Part shown: piece by piece, positions 54,499-63,543 of the stretch | Layout: each line of letters starts with the position of its first letter | Numbering within the stretch: position 1 is the first letter of the stretch | Assembly: GCA_945900755.1 (NCBI GenBank) | Contig: CAMDKS010000007.1 | Span: forward strand, 32,078-96,077 | From: Bdellovibrio sp. ZAP7 | GTDB taxonomy: Bacteria > Bdellovibrionota_B > Oligoflexia > Oligoflexales > RGVZ01 | Direction: 5' to 3' | Length of the DNA: 64,000 nt | Notes under the pieces: model-generated | Databases searched by the model: none | Seen by the model: the letters and a program-made list of their open reading frames with translations, nothing else | Told to the model about the DNA's origin: nothing | Made by a program: the position numbers and the translations under genes

Positions 54499-55827
54499 TT
54501 ATTTCATCAAATTGTAGAATGTCACGAAGTTCAACTGACACGCTAATTTAATGTCTTCTAGGGAGCCGTGTCGATTTTTTGCAATGATTAGTTCTGCCTT
54601 ACCGGCATCTTCGCTGTTGGGATTATAAACCTCATCGCGATACACAAACATAATTAAGTCGGCATCCTGCTCGATCGCCCCAGATTCACGCAAATCACTT
54701 GTTTTGGGGCGATGGTCCGTTCGGGTGTCGGCACTACGGTTTAACTGCGACAGAACGATGATTGGCACGTTTAGCTCTTTAGCGAGGGCCTTTAGACCAC
54801 CAGACATCTCGGCTACTTCACGTTCACGACTATCGGCTCGTTTACTGCTTGCACCCATTAGCTGAAGGTAGTCAATAATGACAAGGCCGAGAGCGTCGTT
54901 ATCTTTTTTGTAGCGTCGTAAACGAGAACGCAATTCCACCAAAGAAATTCCACCCGTATCATCGAAGTTGATTGGCAGGCAGCTAATTTTGTTGGTTGCG
55001 TCTTTTAAACGATTAAGATCATCATTTGAAAGGTCGCCCTTGCGTATACGACTAGAGTCAATGCGGCCTTCGGACGAAATGAGACGCATCATCAATTGAT
55101 TTCGTGGCATTTCAAGGCTAAAGAACACCGTGTGGTGGCCGAGCTTGGCTGCACTTGCCGCAAAATTCAGAGCTATGGCGGTTTTACCCATGGCTGGACG
55201 TGCCGCTAAAATAATTAAATCACTGCGCTGAAAACCACCTGTCAACGCGTCAAGATCTCGAAAGCCAGAAGAAACTCCCGTGGGTGCTCCTTTGGATGCA
55301 ATTCGATTTTCAATCTCCTCTAGAGTACTTTCAAGAATTTCGGAGGCCGCCACAATGCCGCCTTGACGATCCTGGTCGCTAAATATCGACATGATCTCTT
55401 TTTCAAAATCACCGAGAAATTCTGTGACGTCACCGTCCGCTGTCGCAGCTCGCGCAGAGACGCTCTGCCCCATGGCCACGATTCGTCGAAGGTAAGCATG
55501 CTTTTTAATTTGGGTCGCATAGTAAAAAGCATTTTGGGCAACGGGAGCAGACTCCATCAAATCAATTAAATATCCTGCCCCAATTTCCTGACCCTGAGCA
55601 TTGGCGCCACGCTTCAACTTCTCCATAACGGAGACAAGATCGATTGGGTCGTTGGACGCATCAAGCTCCATCATCACTTCAAAAATGCGTCGATGAGCAT
55701 CCGCAAAGAAGTGCTCTGGCAATAAGCCTTCCGCATTGACGCTACTCAGATGCACGGGCTCCTTAAGAATGGCTCCTAAGACCGCCTTCTCTGATTCCTG
55801 TGAATGTGGTGGGACTACACCCTGCAT
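54499..55827 (-). CDS. dnaB: Replicative DNA helicase DnaB
   Basis: A 442-residue helicase. The N-terminal domain (residues 5-110) starts VPPHSQESEKAVLGAIL. The C-terminal RecA-like motor has Walker A AARPAMGKTA (about 208-217), VVIIDYLQLM-like Walker B (LGLVIIDYLQLM) and the DLRESGAIEQDADLI motif. It unwinds DNA at replication forks. It follows rplI, a common arrangement, after a terminator. An ATG with GGAG upstream. Confidence 0.97.
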   Translation of the reverse strand: MQGVVPPHSQESEKAVLGAILKEPVHLSSVNAEGLLPEHFFADAHRRIFEVMMELDASNDPIDLVSVMEKLKRGANAQGQEIGAGYLIDLMESAPVAQNAFYYATQIKKHAYLRRIVAMGQSVSARAATADGDVTEFLGDFEKEIMSIFSDQDRQGGIVAASEILESTLEEIENRIASKGAPTGVSSGFRDLDALTGGFQRSDLIILAARPAMGKTAIALNFAASAAKLGHHTVFFSLEMPRNQLMMRLISSEGRIDSSRIRKGDLSNDDLNRLKDATNKISCLPINFDDTGGISLVELRSRLRRYKKDNDALGLVIIDYLQLMGASSKRADSREREVAEMSGGLKALAKELNVPIIVLSQLNRSADTRTDHRPKTSDLRESGAIEQDADLIMFVYRDEVYNPNSEDAGKAELIIAKNRHGSLEDIKLACQLNFVTFYNLMK

Positions 55828-55927
55828 CGTCGAATAACTCCTGATTAATTAAATTCATTTGACTCGACTATTTTCGCACTTTATCTAGGATTCCGAATCA
55901 AAAATGAAATAATCGCCCGCAAAAATT

Positions 55928-55966
55928 AACCCGCAGAGCAAAGGTTTTGCAACTGCGGGTTATTTT
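55928..55966 (-). terminator. Terminator between rplI and dnaB
   Basis: On the minus strand a stem of CCCGCAG / CTGCGGG with an inner GCAAA / TTTGC pairing is followed by TTAATTTTTGC. It would end the rpsF-rplI transcript, so dnaB probably has its own promoter or gets read-through. Confidence 0.75.
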
Positions 55967-56017
55967 ATCTATTCAGGTCAGGCACTTAATAAAATTCACT
56001 TGACCTGGATACTTTTC

Positions 56018-56464
56018 TCACTGCTTTGCAACGACCCAAACTTTGAATTTAGCTGTAACTTCTGAATGCAATTTAACCTGTGCGTGGTAAACACCGACCT
56101 TTTTGATCTCTTCAACAAGTGTAATGTCCTTGCGAGAAATCTTGTGGCCTTCGAGGTGAAGTAGTTCTTCGATTTCCGCTGTTGTAACGGATCCGAAAAT
56201 TCGCTCATCTTCGCCGGTTTGCTTGTAAACGGTGACTGCAATTTTCTCGATTTGAGCCGACAAGGTTTTTGCTTCCGCAAGAACTGTTGCTTTTTTCTTG
56301 TCGAGAATACGACGATGATGCTTAAGAGATGCTTCGTTAGCTTCATTCGCCTGAGCAGCAATGCCGCGAGGAAGAAGGTAGTTACGAGCAAATCCATTAC
56401 GAACATTTACAATCTCGCCAATATTGCCGAGAGTTGAAACATCTTGGTTCAAAATAACTTTCAT
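56018..56464 (-). CDS. rplI: 50S ribosomal protein L9
   Basis: A 148-residue L9. The N-terminal domain is typical (MKVILNQDVSTLGNIGEIVNVRNGFARNYLLPRGIA), followed by a long helix and the C-terminal domain. L9 binds 23S rRNA at the L1 stalk base and affects frame maintenance. It starts only 40 bases after rpsF; rpsR (S18), normally between them, is missing. GGAG lies eight bases upstream of the ATG. Confidence 0.96.
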   Translation of the reverse strand: MKVILNQDVSTLGNIGEIVNVRNGFARNYLLPRGIAAQANEANEASLKHHRRILDKKKATVLAEAKTLSAQIEKIAVTVYKQTGEDERIFGSVTTAEIEELLHLEGHKISRKDITLVEEIKKVGVYHAQVKLHSEVTAKFKVWVVAKQ

Positions 56465-56504
56465 TTTAATTCTCCTGAATTACCTAGCATTTGTATCGGA
56501 GCGA

Positions 56505-56882
56505 TCAATCGCGTTCGCGATACTCGTTAGCTGCTTCGCGTGCTGCAGCTGCAATTTTAGCAAGCTGCTCTTTGCGTGTTGTCGTGTTTACGTTCTGAGC
56601 TATGTATATCGACATGTAACGAAGAACATCTTCGTCGATACGCATTAGGCGCTCCATTTCTGCAAGGTTTGCAGAAGTGCCAATGAAATCATAGTTCACG
56701 TAGTTGCCACGGAACGCCTTTTTCATTGGGAAAGCTAGTTTTTTGGTGCCCCAAAGACTTTTTTGGAGAATCTCGCCACCATCAGACGTCATTAGCTTTT
56801 CGTATTTACCGAAAAGTTTAGTTCCGTCAGACTCAGGTAGATCTGCACGAGCGATGATTGTCATTTCGTATTCTCTTAACAC
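56505..56882 (-). CDS. rpsF: 30S ribosomal protein S6
   Basis: A 125-residue S6 with the start MLREYEMTIIARADLPE, the central LWGTKKLAFPMKKAFRGNYV and the RLMRIDEDVLRYM helix. S6 normally pairs with S18, whose gene (rpsR) should follow but is absent here. A GGGAGG lies upstream of the start. Confidence 0.95.
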   Translation of the reverse strand: MLREYEMTIIARADLPESDGTKLFGKYEKLMTSDGGEILQKSLWGTKKLAFPMKKAFRGNYVNYDFIGTSANLAEMERLMRIDEDVLRYMSIYIAQNVNTTTRKEQLAKIAAAAREAANEYRERD

Positions 56883-56950
56883 TATAAATTCCTCCCTTAC
56901 GGATTAAACAGCCAAACGACACAAACGCGGTTGGCAAAGGAGCTACACCA

Positions 56951-56969
56951 TGAAGATCTATGATCTTCA
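56951..56969. other. Hairpin between pth and rpsF
   Basis: A perfect eight-base inverted repeat (TGAAGATC / GATCTTCA) with a three-base loop in the pth-rpsF gap. No T-run. It could be a processing site or weak terminator. Confidence 0.5.
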
Positions 56970-56986
56970 GTGCTTATCAGCAAAAA

Positions 56987-57550
56987 TTACTTTCGCTGCT
57001 TAAACATATCTTTTATTCGCAAATCAACTTCTGGTTTTACAACCTTTACAAAGTCTGCGACCTCATTGGACGGCACTGGTCGAAGCAGATAATCTGCTAC
57101 ATCCATCGTCGAACGGCCATCTTCTAATTTAGAAGGACGCCCAACACCGAGCTTCACACGCTGGAAATCATCTTGGCCAGATTCTTCCATCATTGAGCGG
57201 ATACCATTGTGGCCTCCGTGGCCACCACCCGCTCTTCCCTTAACCTTACCCGCCGGCATGTCTATGTCGTCGTGTATGACGATCCAGTCTTGAGACGGGA
57301 TCTTGTAAAACTGCGCAACCTTCAAAACTGAGCGGCCACTCAAATTCATGAAGGTCATTGGCTTCAGTAGAATACAGTCTTCATTAAAGACCTGACCCTT
57401 AGCCATCACGCCAAGGAACTTATCTACCGTACCCGCATTCCAACTTAAGCTTGCATCTCGCAGTATCTCATCTAACACCCAAAAACCGGCATTGTGCCAT
57501 GTGCTTTCGTAGCGCTGCCCAGGATTGCCAAGGGCTATAAGAAGCTTCAA
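56987..57550 (-). CDS. pth: Peptidyl-tRNA hydrolase
   Basis: A 187-residue Pth. It begins MKLLIALGNPGQRYESTWHNAGFWVLDE, with the catalytic histidine in the WHNAG motif, and has VIHDDIDMPAGKVKGRAGGGHGGHNGIRSM. It recycles peptidyl-tRNAs released from ribosomes. The start is TTG, four bases after the rplY stop. Coupling of pth to rplY is common. Confidence 0.95.
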   Translation of the reverse strand: MKLLIALGNPGQRYESTWHNAGFWVLDEILRDASLSWNAGTVDKFLGVMAKGQVFNEDCILLKPMTFMNLSGRSVLKVAQFYKIPSQDWIVIHDDIDMPAGKVKGRAGGGHGGHNGIRSMMEESGQDDFQRVKLGVGRPSKLEDGRSTMDVADYLLRPVPSNEVADFVKVVKPEVDLRIKDMFKQRK

Positions 57551-57553
57551 GAC

Positions 57554-57847
57554 TTAAGCCTTCATCAAATCCACGTGAATTGCGGTGCGCTTACAAGGAT
57601 CAATTTGTAGCTCCTGCATTTTCACGGCAATTGTTTTGCCTGCAAGCACTAAATCAAACTTGCGACCACCAGACTTCCAAGCTTTTGGAAGAAGTTTTGG
57701 GTCGAGCTCAAGAATGGTGCTCTTTCCATTTTCAAGCAATACCGCAGGAATTTTTCCCGATGTACGTAGCTTGCGTGTATAGCTCTTGCCTGTTCCAGTG
57801 CGCAGAGCTGCTTCGATCGTAACATTAACTGTTGTAACTTCAGACAT
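57554..57847 (-). CDS. rplY: Ribosomal protein L25, short form
   Basis: About 97 residues from the ATG at 57847. It matches the core 5S rRNA-binding L25 domain (LRTGTGKSYTRKLRTSGKIPAVLLENGKST, later QIDPCKRTAIHVDLMKA). It lacks the extra C-terminal CTC domain found in many other bacteria. It lies between prs and pth in a conserved order. Confidence 0.9.
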   Translation of the reverse strand: MSEVTTVNVTIEAALRTGTGKSYTRKLRTSGKIPAVLLENGKSTILELDPKLLPKAWKSGGRKFDLVLAGKTIAVKMQELQIDPCKRTAIHVDLMKA

Positions 57848-58081
57848 GTCGTCTCCAGATCTCAAAAATAAAACAAGTGCCTTTGTTTAGCATGTGCCAA
57901 ACATCCCTGCCAAGTGAAAATCACCAGACTTGAGCTTAAATTCAGCCAAACTCTAGCCTAACTTCATCTCATAAGGGATCACCTTGTACAATTGCCACAT
58001 GAAATTGGCAATATAAAACTTCGACCAATTTGGATTCTCTTGAAAATGGCCTGAGTCAAAGCCTGCATCGCGCCAAAAACT

Positions 58082-58109
58082 CCAACCCTAGACACACCAA
58101 CCCTAGACA
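58082..58109. repeat. Short tandem repeat at the end of prs
   Basis: Two copies of CCAACCCTAGACA (58082-58094 and 58097-58109) in tandem with a 15-base period. The second copy covers the prs stop codon. The wider prs-rplY gap (57848-58102) also holds a seven-base inverted repeat (ATTGCCA, 57991-58012) but no gene. Confidence 0.7.
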
Positions 58110-59038
58110 AAAAGCGAACTAATCGAATCCGCGTTATGTATCCTGCGCAGAGCCTTGCCGAACAGCTCGGCAATGCTTAATTGCACGATTTTATTGCATT
58201 TTTTAGCCTCGTCGCTCAGAATAATCGTGTCCGTACACACAAATTCCGTCAAAACTGAGCCGGCGATTCTCTCGACGGCGGGCCCAGACAAGACCGCATG
58301 GCTGACGCAAGCCCTAACCGTGGAAGCCCCTTCATCCATTAATGCTTGAGCGGCCTTGGTCAAGGAACCGCCAGTGTCGCAGATATCATCGACCAAAATA
58401 CAGTCTTTGTCCTTCACATCCCCGATAAGGTTCATGACATTACTCTCATTTGGACGATCTCGACGCTTATCAATGATGGCTAGCCCGCAGTTGTACATTT
58501 TAGCGAGAGCTCTCGCCCGCTCCACACCGCCAGCGTCAGGTGAGACCATCAGCATATTATCCGTTTTTCTGAAATAGCTACTAAAGATCGGTTTGGCAAA
58601 AAGGTGATCTACAGGAATATTGAAAAAACCCTGAATCGCGCCAGTATGCAATTCCATCGTCACCAAACGAGACACGCCTGCTGCAGAAATTAAATCTGCA
58701 ACTAGTTTTGCTGTGATCGGTGTACGAGGTGCACTTTTTCGTTCCTGCCGCGCATAGCCAAAATACGGCATCACCAAATTCACTGTTTTTGCTGAAGCTC
58801 GACGCGCAGCATCAGCCATAATCACGGCTTCCATGATGTTGTGATTTGCAGGCCTGCTGGACGATTGAATAATGTAAACATCGCGGCCCCGAACATTGCA
58901 GCCAAGCTCAATACGAGTCTCGCCATCACTGAACTGGCCAACGGTCGCAGCACCAAGTGGCAAATCTAAATAGGACGCAATTTTTTCTGATAGTGGCCGG
59001 TTTGAATTACCGGAAAAAATGATCATCTCCGTGTCCAT
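58103..59038 (-). CDS. prs: Ribose-phosphate pyrophosphokinase
   Basis: A 311-residue PRPP synthetase. Motifs include MIIFSGNSNRPLSEKIA, FSDGETRIEL, MPYFGYARQERKSAPRTPITAKLVADL, and the PRPP-binding signature DCILVDDICDTGGSL (about residues 216-230). It makes phosphoribosyl pyrophosphate for nucleotide, histidine and tryptophan synthesis. It follows tRNA-Gln and heads a chain of rplY, pth, rpsF and rplI on the same strand. The first ATG is preferred, with GAGGG upstream. Confidence 0.97.
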   Translation of the reverse strand: MDTEMIIFSGNSNRPLSEKIASYLDLPLGAATVGQFSDGETRIELGCNVRGRDVYIIQSSSRPANHNIMEAVIMADAARRASAKTVNLVMPYFGYARQERKSAPRTPITAKLVADLISAAGVSRLVTMELHTGAIQGFFNIPVDHLFAKPIFSSYFRKTDNMLMVSPDAGGVERARALAKMYNCGLAIIDKRRDRPNESNVMNLIGDVKDKDCILVDDICDTGGSLTKAAQALMDEGASTVRACVSHAVLSGPAVERIAGSVLTEFVCTDTIILSDEAKKCNKIVQLSIAELFGKALRRIHNADSISSLFV

Positions 59039-59140
59039 GACGCGACCCTCACTGAGGTTAATGATCTAAGCTTATTGACATAAACTTATTGGCTCTGCTC
59101 GATAGTCTAAGTGCACGACTCAGAAATTACCAAGAAAAAA

Positions 59141-59215
59141 TGGTTGGGGCGGTAGGGATCGAACCTACGAATGCCAGAATCAAAATCTGGTGTCTTACCA
59201 CTTGACGACGCCCCA
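59141..59215 (-). tRNA. tRNA-Gln (anticodon TTG)
   Basis: A 75-base tRNA on the minus strand with acceptor stem TGGGGCG / CGCCCCA, anticodon stem CCAGA / TCTGG around TTTTGAT (anticodon TTG, reading CAA), T-loop TTCGATC and an encoded CCA end. It lies just upstream of prs on the same strand. Confidence 0.96.
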
Positions 59216-59296
59216 TCAATCCAAACCCATTACAGATACGACTGGGGTGAGAAATTAACGATTCACGTCCTCAGTGTCAAGGAAAATACAGTGGCA

Positions 59297-62026
59297 TCAC
59301 TGTGCTTTTGCGGCAGGGAGCAGTAAGACTGCAGCGGAATCAGGGGTGCCCTGAGTCCATAATATACGCCCAAATTCATCACAATTAATCTTCCATGCTC
59401 CCGTAAAGGCTTCACCTTGCTGTATAATTCTTTCGCTCACAGAATCAACGACCATGGCCTGGAAAGCCCTCTTTAAAGCTCTGCCTCCAAAGCGCCCATC
59501 CCTTGCGGTCTCAATGAGACGCGCACGCAGCTCTACGCCGATATAAATCCGTGCCGCCCTGTCCTCAATCCGAGAATTGAGTCCGAGTAATTGTTTGTCC
59601 ACCAACCTCGTATACTGGATCGCCCCGAGACTCTTAAACACGACAACTTCGTCGATACGATTGACGAACTCTGGACGCAACACCTCTGCAAGTGCCTGCC
59701 GAGTCGCATAGTCTTGGCCCTCTAGGTCATTGGCTGGTGCGACATCAATCTTGATATTGGAGGTCAAAATAATCAAGGTATTCGTAAAATCGACTAATCG
59801 ACCATTACCATCGGTTAAGCGGCCGTCGTCAAAGGTCTGGAGTAGTATATCCAGCACTCGCGGATGTGCTTTCTCAATCTCGTCAAATAACACTACAGAA
59901 TAAGGCCTACGCCGCACGGCTTCCGTTAATTCGCCGCCCTCACCATGCCCCACATATCCGGGAGGTGCCCCCACAAGTCGAGAAACATTGTGCTCTTGCA
60001 TGTACTCAGACATATCAATGCGAACCATTTTCGACTCGTCGTCAAAGAGCTCTTCGGCTAAAGCTTTTGCCGTTTCGGTTTTACCAACGCCAGTTGGACC
60101 CATAAATAAAAAGACTCCAAGCGGGCGACCAGGCTCGCTGACCCCAGCTCGGGAGCGCCTAACCGCACGGCTTACACTTTTTACGGCTTCATCCTGACCA
60201 AAAACTCGTTTTGATATTCTATCTTCCATCGCCATCAAGCGAGCCGAGTCAGTCTCAAGCATCTTATTGGGAGGAATGCCCGTCCAAACACTAACAACTT
60301 CTGCAATTTCACGCCGGCCAACCACCTGTCGGAGATAATGATGACTTTTTTGAAGGGCGTCTAATTCCTCTTGGGATGCCTTCATTTCAGACTCGGCCTT
60401 TGGAAGCTCAGCATACTGAATTTTTGCAGCGAAATCATATTCGCCATTGGTTTTTGATTGCTCAAATAATTTTAAAAGCTCTTGCTTGCGCCCTTCACTA
60501 GAGATGTGCCGGTCGAGCAAGTCATGGTGCTTGCGCCATATTGTATTCATCTCGTCAAATTCCGCACGAGCTCGGCTGAGCTTTGAATCTATTAAAGCTA
60601 TGGCTCCATGGCTTTTTGGACCGGGGGTAATAGATTTTCGCTCTATTTCTAATGATTCAATAGCCCCTCTGAGACTATCGAGTGCCACGGGCATACTCGC
60701 AATTTCTAGCTTTAGACGACTACAGGCTTCGTCCAATAAATCAATCGCCTTGTCAGGAAGCATTCTCGACGTGAGGTAACGAATCGAAAGGTCCACGGCC
60801 GCAATGATGGCATCGTCATCCACCTGCACACCATGATGGACTTCGTAGCCGGCCTTGATTCCTCGCAATATGGCCACCGTCGCATCTCGCCCAGGCTCGT
60901 CGACAATCACCGGCTGAAAGCGACGCTCTAGAGCCGCATCTTTTTCAATGTGTTTACGATACTCGTCCAAAGTTGTCGCACCGATACAGTTTATTTCACC
61001 GCGCGCCAATGCAGGCTTCAAGAGATTGGCAGCATCCGCACCACCCTCCGGATTGCCGGCACCAACGATCATATGCATTTCATCAATAAACAAAATGATC
61101 TGGCCCTTGTGCTTTTCAAGTGCCTTCAGCAAATTTTTTAGCCGCTCTTCGAATTCTCCTCGAAACTTTGCGCCCGCCAGCAAATGTCCCAAGTCGAGAG
61201 ACAAGATCCGCTTACTACGCATCGTTTCGGGAACTTGGCCCGCCGCAATGCGAAGGGCAAGAGCCTCGACGACCGCACTTTTTCCGACACCAGGCTCGCC
61301 AACCAAAATGGGATTGCTCTTCTTTTTTCGACCTAGAATTTCCAGAACTCGGCGCACCTCGCCATCGCGGCCAATGACCGCGTCTAGCTCGCCGCGTTCA
61401 GCCATGGCGGAGAAATCTATCGTGTACTTGGTGAGAGCCTCGTCCGCTTTGTTTGCTTTGACTTCGGACGCTTGATGGTTTTTTGCATCTTCTTTATCCG
61501 GGCCTTCAGACTTCTTACTGTCTGGCCCAGAATTTTTCCCCTGGGACGCCTGGGATTTAGTGTCCTCAGCAACAAAACTCTTCGGGGTGTTGTTGCCACG
61601 AGGGCCCTTGATCACACCACCAGTTTTTGGGGGTACAGGCCTTACGGCCTCAGAAATAGAGCCACCCTCACTCAGTTTTTGTAGGGCTGTTTTGAGCGTT
61701 GTAGATTGCTTAACTAGGGACTGCCACAACGACGCCTCATCGACCACATCCTTTCGTGCCTCCTCGACTTCGTCGAGTGCTGCATCAAGGCGTAAACCAA
61801 AACCAACGCGCTCGGTTCCGAAGACTCGAGACTGTCGACGTAAATGCGTTTCTAAAGCTGTAAGTAAATGCTTTGCCGGTAGTCCTTGAAGTAGGGTCGA
61901 ATGCTCCCTGAGAAGTGCAAAAGCGACGTGCTCAACCTCTAAGGAAAGGTGGCCGTAGCTCTTAGCCAGTTGCAGACCAGTGTGAAAGGCCTTTTGGCAC
62001 TCAAAATTGTATTTACTCAAATCCAT
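59297..62026 (-). CDS. ClpB-like AAA+ disaggregase with an unusual linker
   Basis: A 909-residue Hsp100 protein. Residues 1-120 are a Clp N domain (FECQKAFHTGLQLAKSYGHLSLEVEHV). Residues 120-197 are a disordered linker rich in Lys, Ser, Gly and Asp, longer than normal. NBD1 follows with Walker A GEPGVGKS (243-250), then a ClpB-type middle coiled coil (about 440-560) and NBD2 with Walker A GPTGVGKT (643-650). There is no obvious ClpP-binding loop, which fits a disaggregase. A classic ClpA or a second Hsp100 paralogue are less likely alternatives. It follows the DUF1844 gene on the same strand. Confidence 0.85.
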   Translation of the reverse strand: MDLSKYNFECQKAFHTGLQLAKSYGHLSLEVEHVAFALLREHSTLLQGLPAKHLLTALETHLRRQSRVFGTERVGFGLRLDAALDEVEEARKDVVDEASLWQSLVKQSTTLKTALQKLSEGGSISEAVRPVPPKTGGVIKGPRGNNTPKSFVAEDTKSQASQGKNSGPDSKKSEGPDKEDAKNHQASEVKANKADEALTKYTIDFSAMAERGELDAVIGRDGEVRRVLEILGRKKKSNPILVGEPGVGKSAVVEALALRIAAGQVPETMRSKRILSLDLGHLLAGAKFRGEFEERLKNLLKALEKHKGQIILFIDEMHMIVGAGNPEGGADAANLLKPALARGEINCIGATTLDEYRKHIEKDAALERRFQPVIVDEPGRDATVAILRGIKAGYEVHHGVQVDDDAIIAAVDLSIRYLTSRMLPDKAIDLLDEACSRLKLEIASMPVALDSLRGAIESLEIERKSITPGPKSHGAIALIDSKLSRARAEFDEMNTIWRKHHDLLDRHISSEGRKQELLKLFEQSKTNGEYDFAAKIQYAELPKAESEMKASQEELDALQKSHHYLRQVVGRREIAEVVSVWTGIPPNKMLETDSARLMAMEDRISKRVFGQDEAVKSVSRAVRRSRAGVSEPGRPLGVFLFMGPTGVGKTETAKALAEELFDDESKMVRIDMSEYMQEHNVSRLVGAPPGYVGHGEGGELTEAVRRRPYSVVLFDEIEKAHPRVLDILLQTFDDGRLTDGNGRLVDFTNTLIILTSNIKIDVAPANDLEGQDYATRQALAEVLRPEFVNRIDEVVVFKSLGAIQYTRLVDKQLLGLNSRIEDRAARIYIGVELRARLIETARDGRFGGRALKRAFQAMVVDSVSERIIQQGEAFTGAWKINCDEFGRILWTQGTPDSAAVLLLPAAKAQ

Positions 62027-62136
62027 GAATACCCCGTTATACAGACCGAAGACTGCAGACGGGTATCGGACATTTTATGTGGGGTTATAGTCTCTTTGAC
62101 AGGCTCTTTTGTAACATGCTGTAATTACAATATAAA

Positions 62137-62406
62137 TTATTTCCCGTTGCGACTCTTCTCGATAAATCTCATGCGTAAATCAATCAAAAGCTGCCGAACT
62201 AAACTCTCTTCGTCACTGGAAAGATTTCCGGTCGTTTTTTGCTCAAGTAGTGCAATTATCTCAATGTTTTGCTGAGCCAACGGCAAATTTACTTTAGAGC
62301 TCTCGCCCGTCTCAGCGGACTCGCCCATATAATGAAGGGCCGCACCCGAGAAACCCAAAATCAGGCCCCTAAAATCTATTCCGCCTGAATGTACCTCTGT
62401 AGACAT
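62137..62406 (-). CDS. DUF1844 family protein
   Basis: About 89 residues from the ATG at 62406 (GGGAG upstream). It has the DUF1844 pattern: IDFRGLILGFSGAALHYMGE, then NLPLAQQNIEIIALLEQKTTGNLSSDEESLV and LLIDLRMRFIEK. The function of this family is unknown. It precedes the ClpB-like gene by about 110 bases. Confidence 0.85.
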   Translation of the reverse strand: MSTEVHSGGIDFRGLILGFSGAALHYMGESAETGESSKVNLPLAQQNIEIIALLEQKTTGNLSSDEESLVRQLLIDLRMRFIEKSRNGK

Positions 62407-62580
62407 ATTAGCTCCCTTCAATCATGTAGCGTTAATATTGGTTTTTTATCGGTATTAACGCAATCACTAAAATGGCTCGTCCTAATGCTTTTCCCCACAA
62501 AGCCGATACCCCTCGTTGAGAAAATTAAAATTTGACCTAAGTGTTGTAAAACCAATGTTTTGGAGGCTTAACCTCAAGTC

Positions 62581-63321
62581 ATGTCTACTCGCGGTCCACA
62601 AAAAAAAGGCGAATTCCGAGCCGTCATATATATCCTTTCGGGTGCCGGATTAGGGGATGCTATCAAGCTTCGCCAAGACGCCACCTTGTTTGGTCGCGAA
62701 AAAGGTGACGTCATCATTAATGATGTTGAAATGTCATCAACCCATTGCCAAATCCAGAACATCAACTCTGTCTACCATATTTTTGACATGAATAGCACCA
62801 ATGGTACCTTTGTAAATAAAGTTCGCATTGTCAAATCACGCTTAAATACTGGTGACGAAGTAACACTCGGCAAAACGACCTTCAGGTTTGCATTGGAAGA
62901 AGATGCTAAGGTTCGACACCTCAACACCGTTTTCAAAACAAATACAACGTCCCCAAATACACATAATTCCAGCATTGTAGACACACTCATTGAAAAAGAA
63001 GCCCGCAACAAAATCACCTTTTCCCTGTCCCTAGCGATCAAATATGCCAACGGCGCCACAGAATCGATTGACCTCCCGCAGCGGCAGGTCTACCTAGGCC
63101 GAGCGACTAGTTTTGGGCAGTTTGAAAATGATGTTGAAATAAGCCGCAAACACCTCCTAATTAAAATAAACGACCTCGGTGAGGTATTTATCGAAGATCA
63201 AGGGTCCACGAACGGAACCCTGCTTAATAACGCTAAGATTAAGGGAATGCACCGCATTAGCCCCTCAGACCTCATCCGCTTGGGCGGCATTGAAGTCAGG
63301 GCTAAAGCAAAAAATGGTTGA
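62581..63321 (+). CDS. Double FHA-domain protein
   Basis: A 246-residue protein with two forkhead-associated domains: FGREKGDVIINDVEMSSTHCQI...DMNSTNGTFVN (about residues 38-85) and LGRATSFGQFENDVEISRKHLLI...DQGSTNGTLLNN (about 168-215). FHA domains bind phosphothreonine peptides, so it may serve as a scaffold in serine/threonine kinase signalling or secretion. No kinase gene is adjacent. No membrane segment. A GGAGG lies 14 bases before the ATG, rather far. Confidence 0.88.
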   Translation: MSTRGPQKKGEFRAVIYILSGAGLGDAIKLRQDATLFGREKGDVIINDVEMSSTHCQIQNINSVYHIFDMNSTNGTFVNKVRIVKSRLNTGDEVTLGKTTFRFALEEDAKVRHLNTVFKTNTTSPNTHNSSIVDTLIEKEARNKITFSLSLAIKYANGATESIDLPQRQVYLGRATSFGQFENDVEISRKHLLIKINDLGEVFIEDQGSTNGTLLNNAKIKGMHRISPSDLIRLGGIEVRAKAKNG

Positions 63322-63369
63322 CTAATAACCCATTTACATGTGATATCTGCTCCCCTTAGGGTTTTCAAT

Positions 63370-63453
63370 GGGGATGTGGTGAAATGGTAGACACGCCGGT
63401 CTTAGAAGCCGGTGCCGTAAGGTGTGAGAGTTCAAGTCTCTCCGTCCCCACCA
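63370..63453 (+). tRNA. tRNA-Leu (anticodon TAG)
   Basis: An 84-base class II tRNA: acceptor GGGGATG / CGTCCCC, anticodon stem-loop with CTTAGAA (anticodon TAG, reading CUA), a long variable arm (TGCCGTAAGGTGT region), T-loop TTCAAGT and an encoded CCA. Confidence 0.96.
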
Positions 63454-63483
63454 TTCTTTAAATCAAAAGATTCAGCTCATAAT

Positions 63484-63517
63484 AAAAAAGTCCGAGGCCA
63501 TGCCTTGGACTTTTTTT
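63484..63517. terminator. Bidirectional terminator between tRNA-Leu and the histone-like gene
   Basis: An A6 tract, a nine-base stem (GTCCGAGGC / GCCTTGGAC with one G-T pair), a three-base loop and a T7 tract. It would end tRNA-Leu transcription on the plus strand and histone gene transcription on the minus strand. Confidence 0.9.
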
Positions 63518-63543
63518 ATCGAATCTGAATATCTTCAAAACAC

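Noticed and set aside
55996..56406. Minus-strand frame of 136 codons overlapping rplI
   Set aside because: It is an alternate frame of rplI, whose own frame matches L9 fully.
57979..58173. Small minus-strand frame between prs and rplY
   Set aside because: It overlaps the end of prs in another frame, is low in complexity and lacks a ribosome-binding site.
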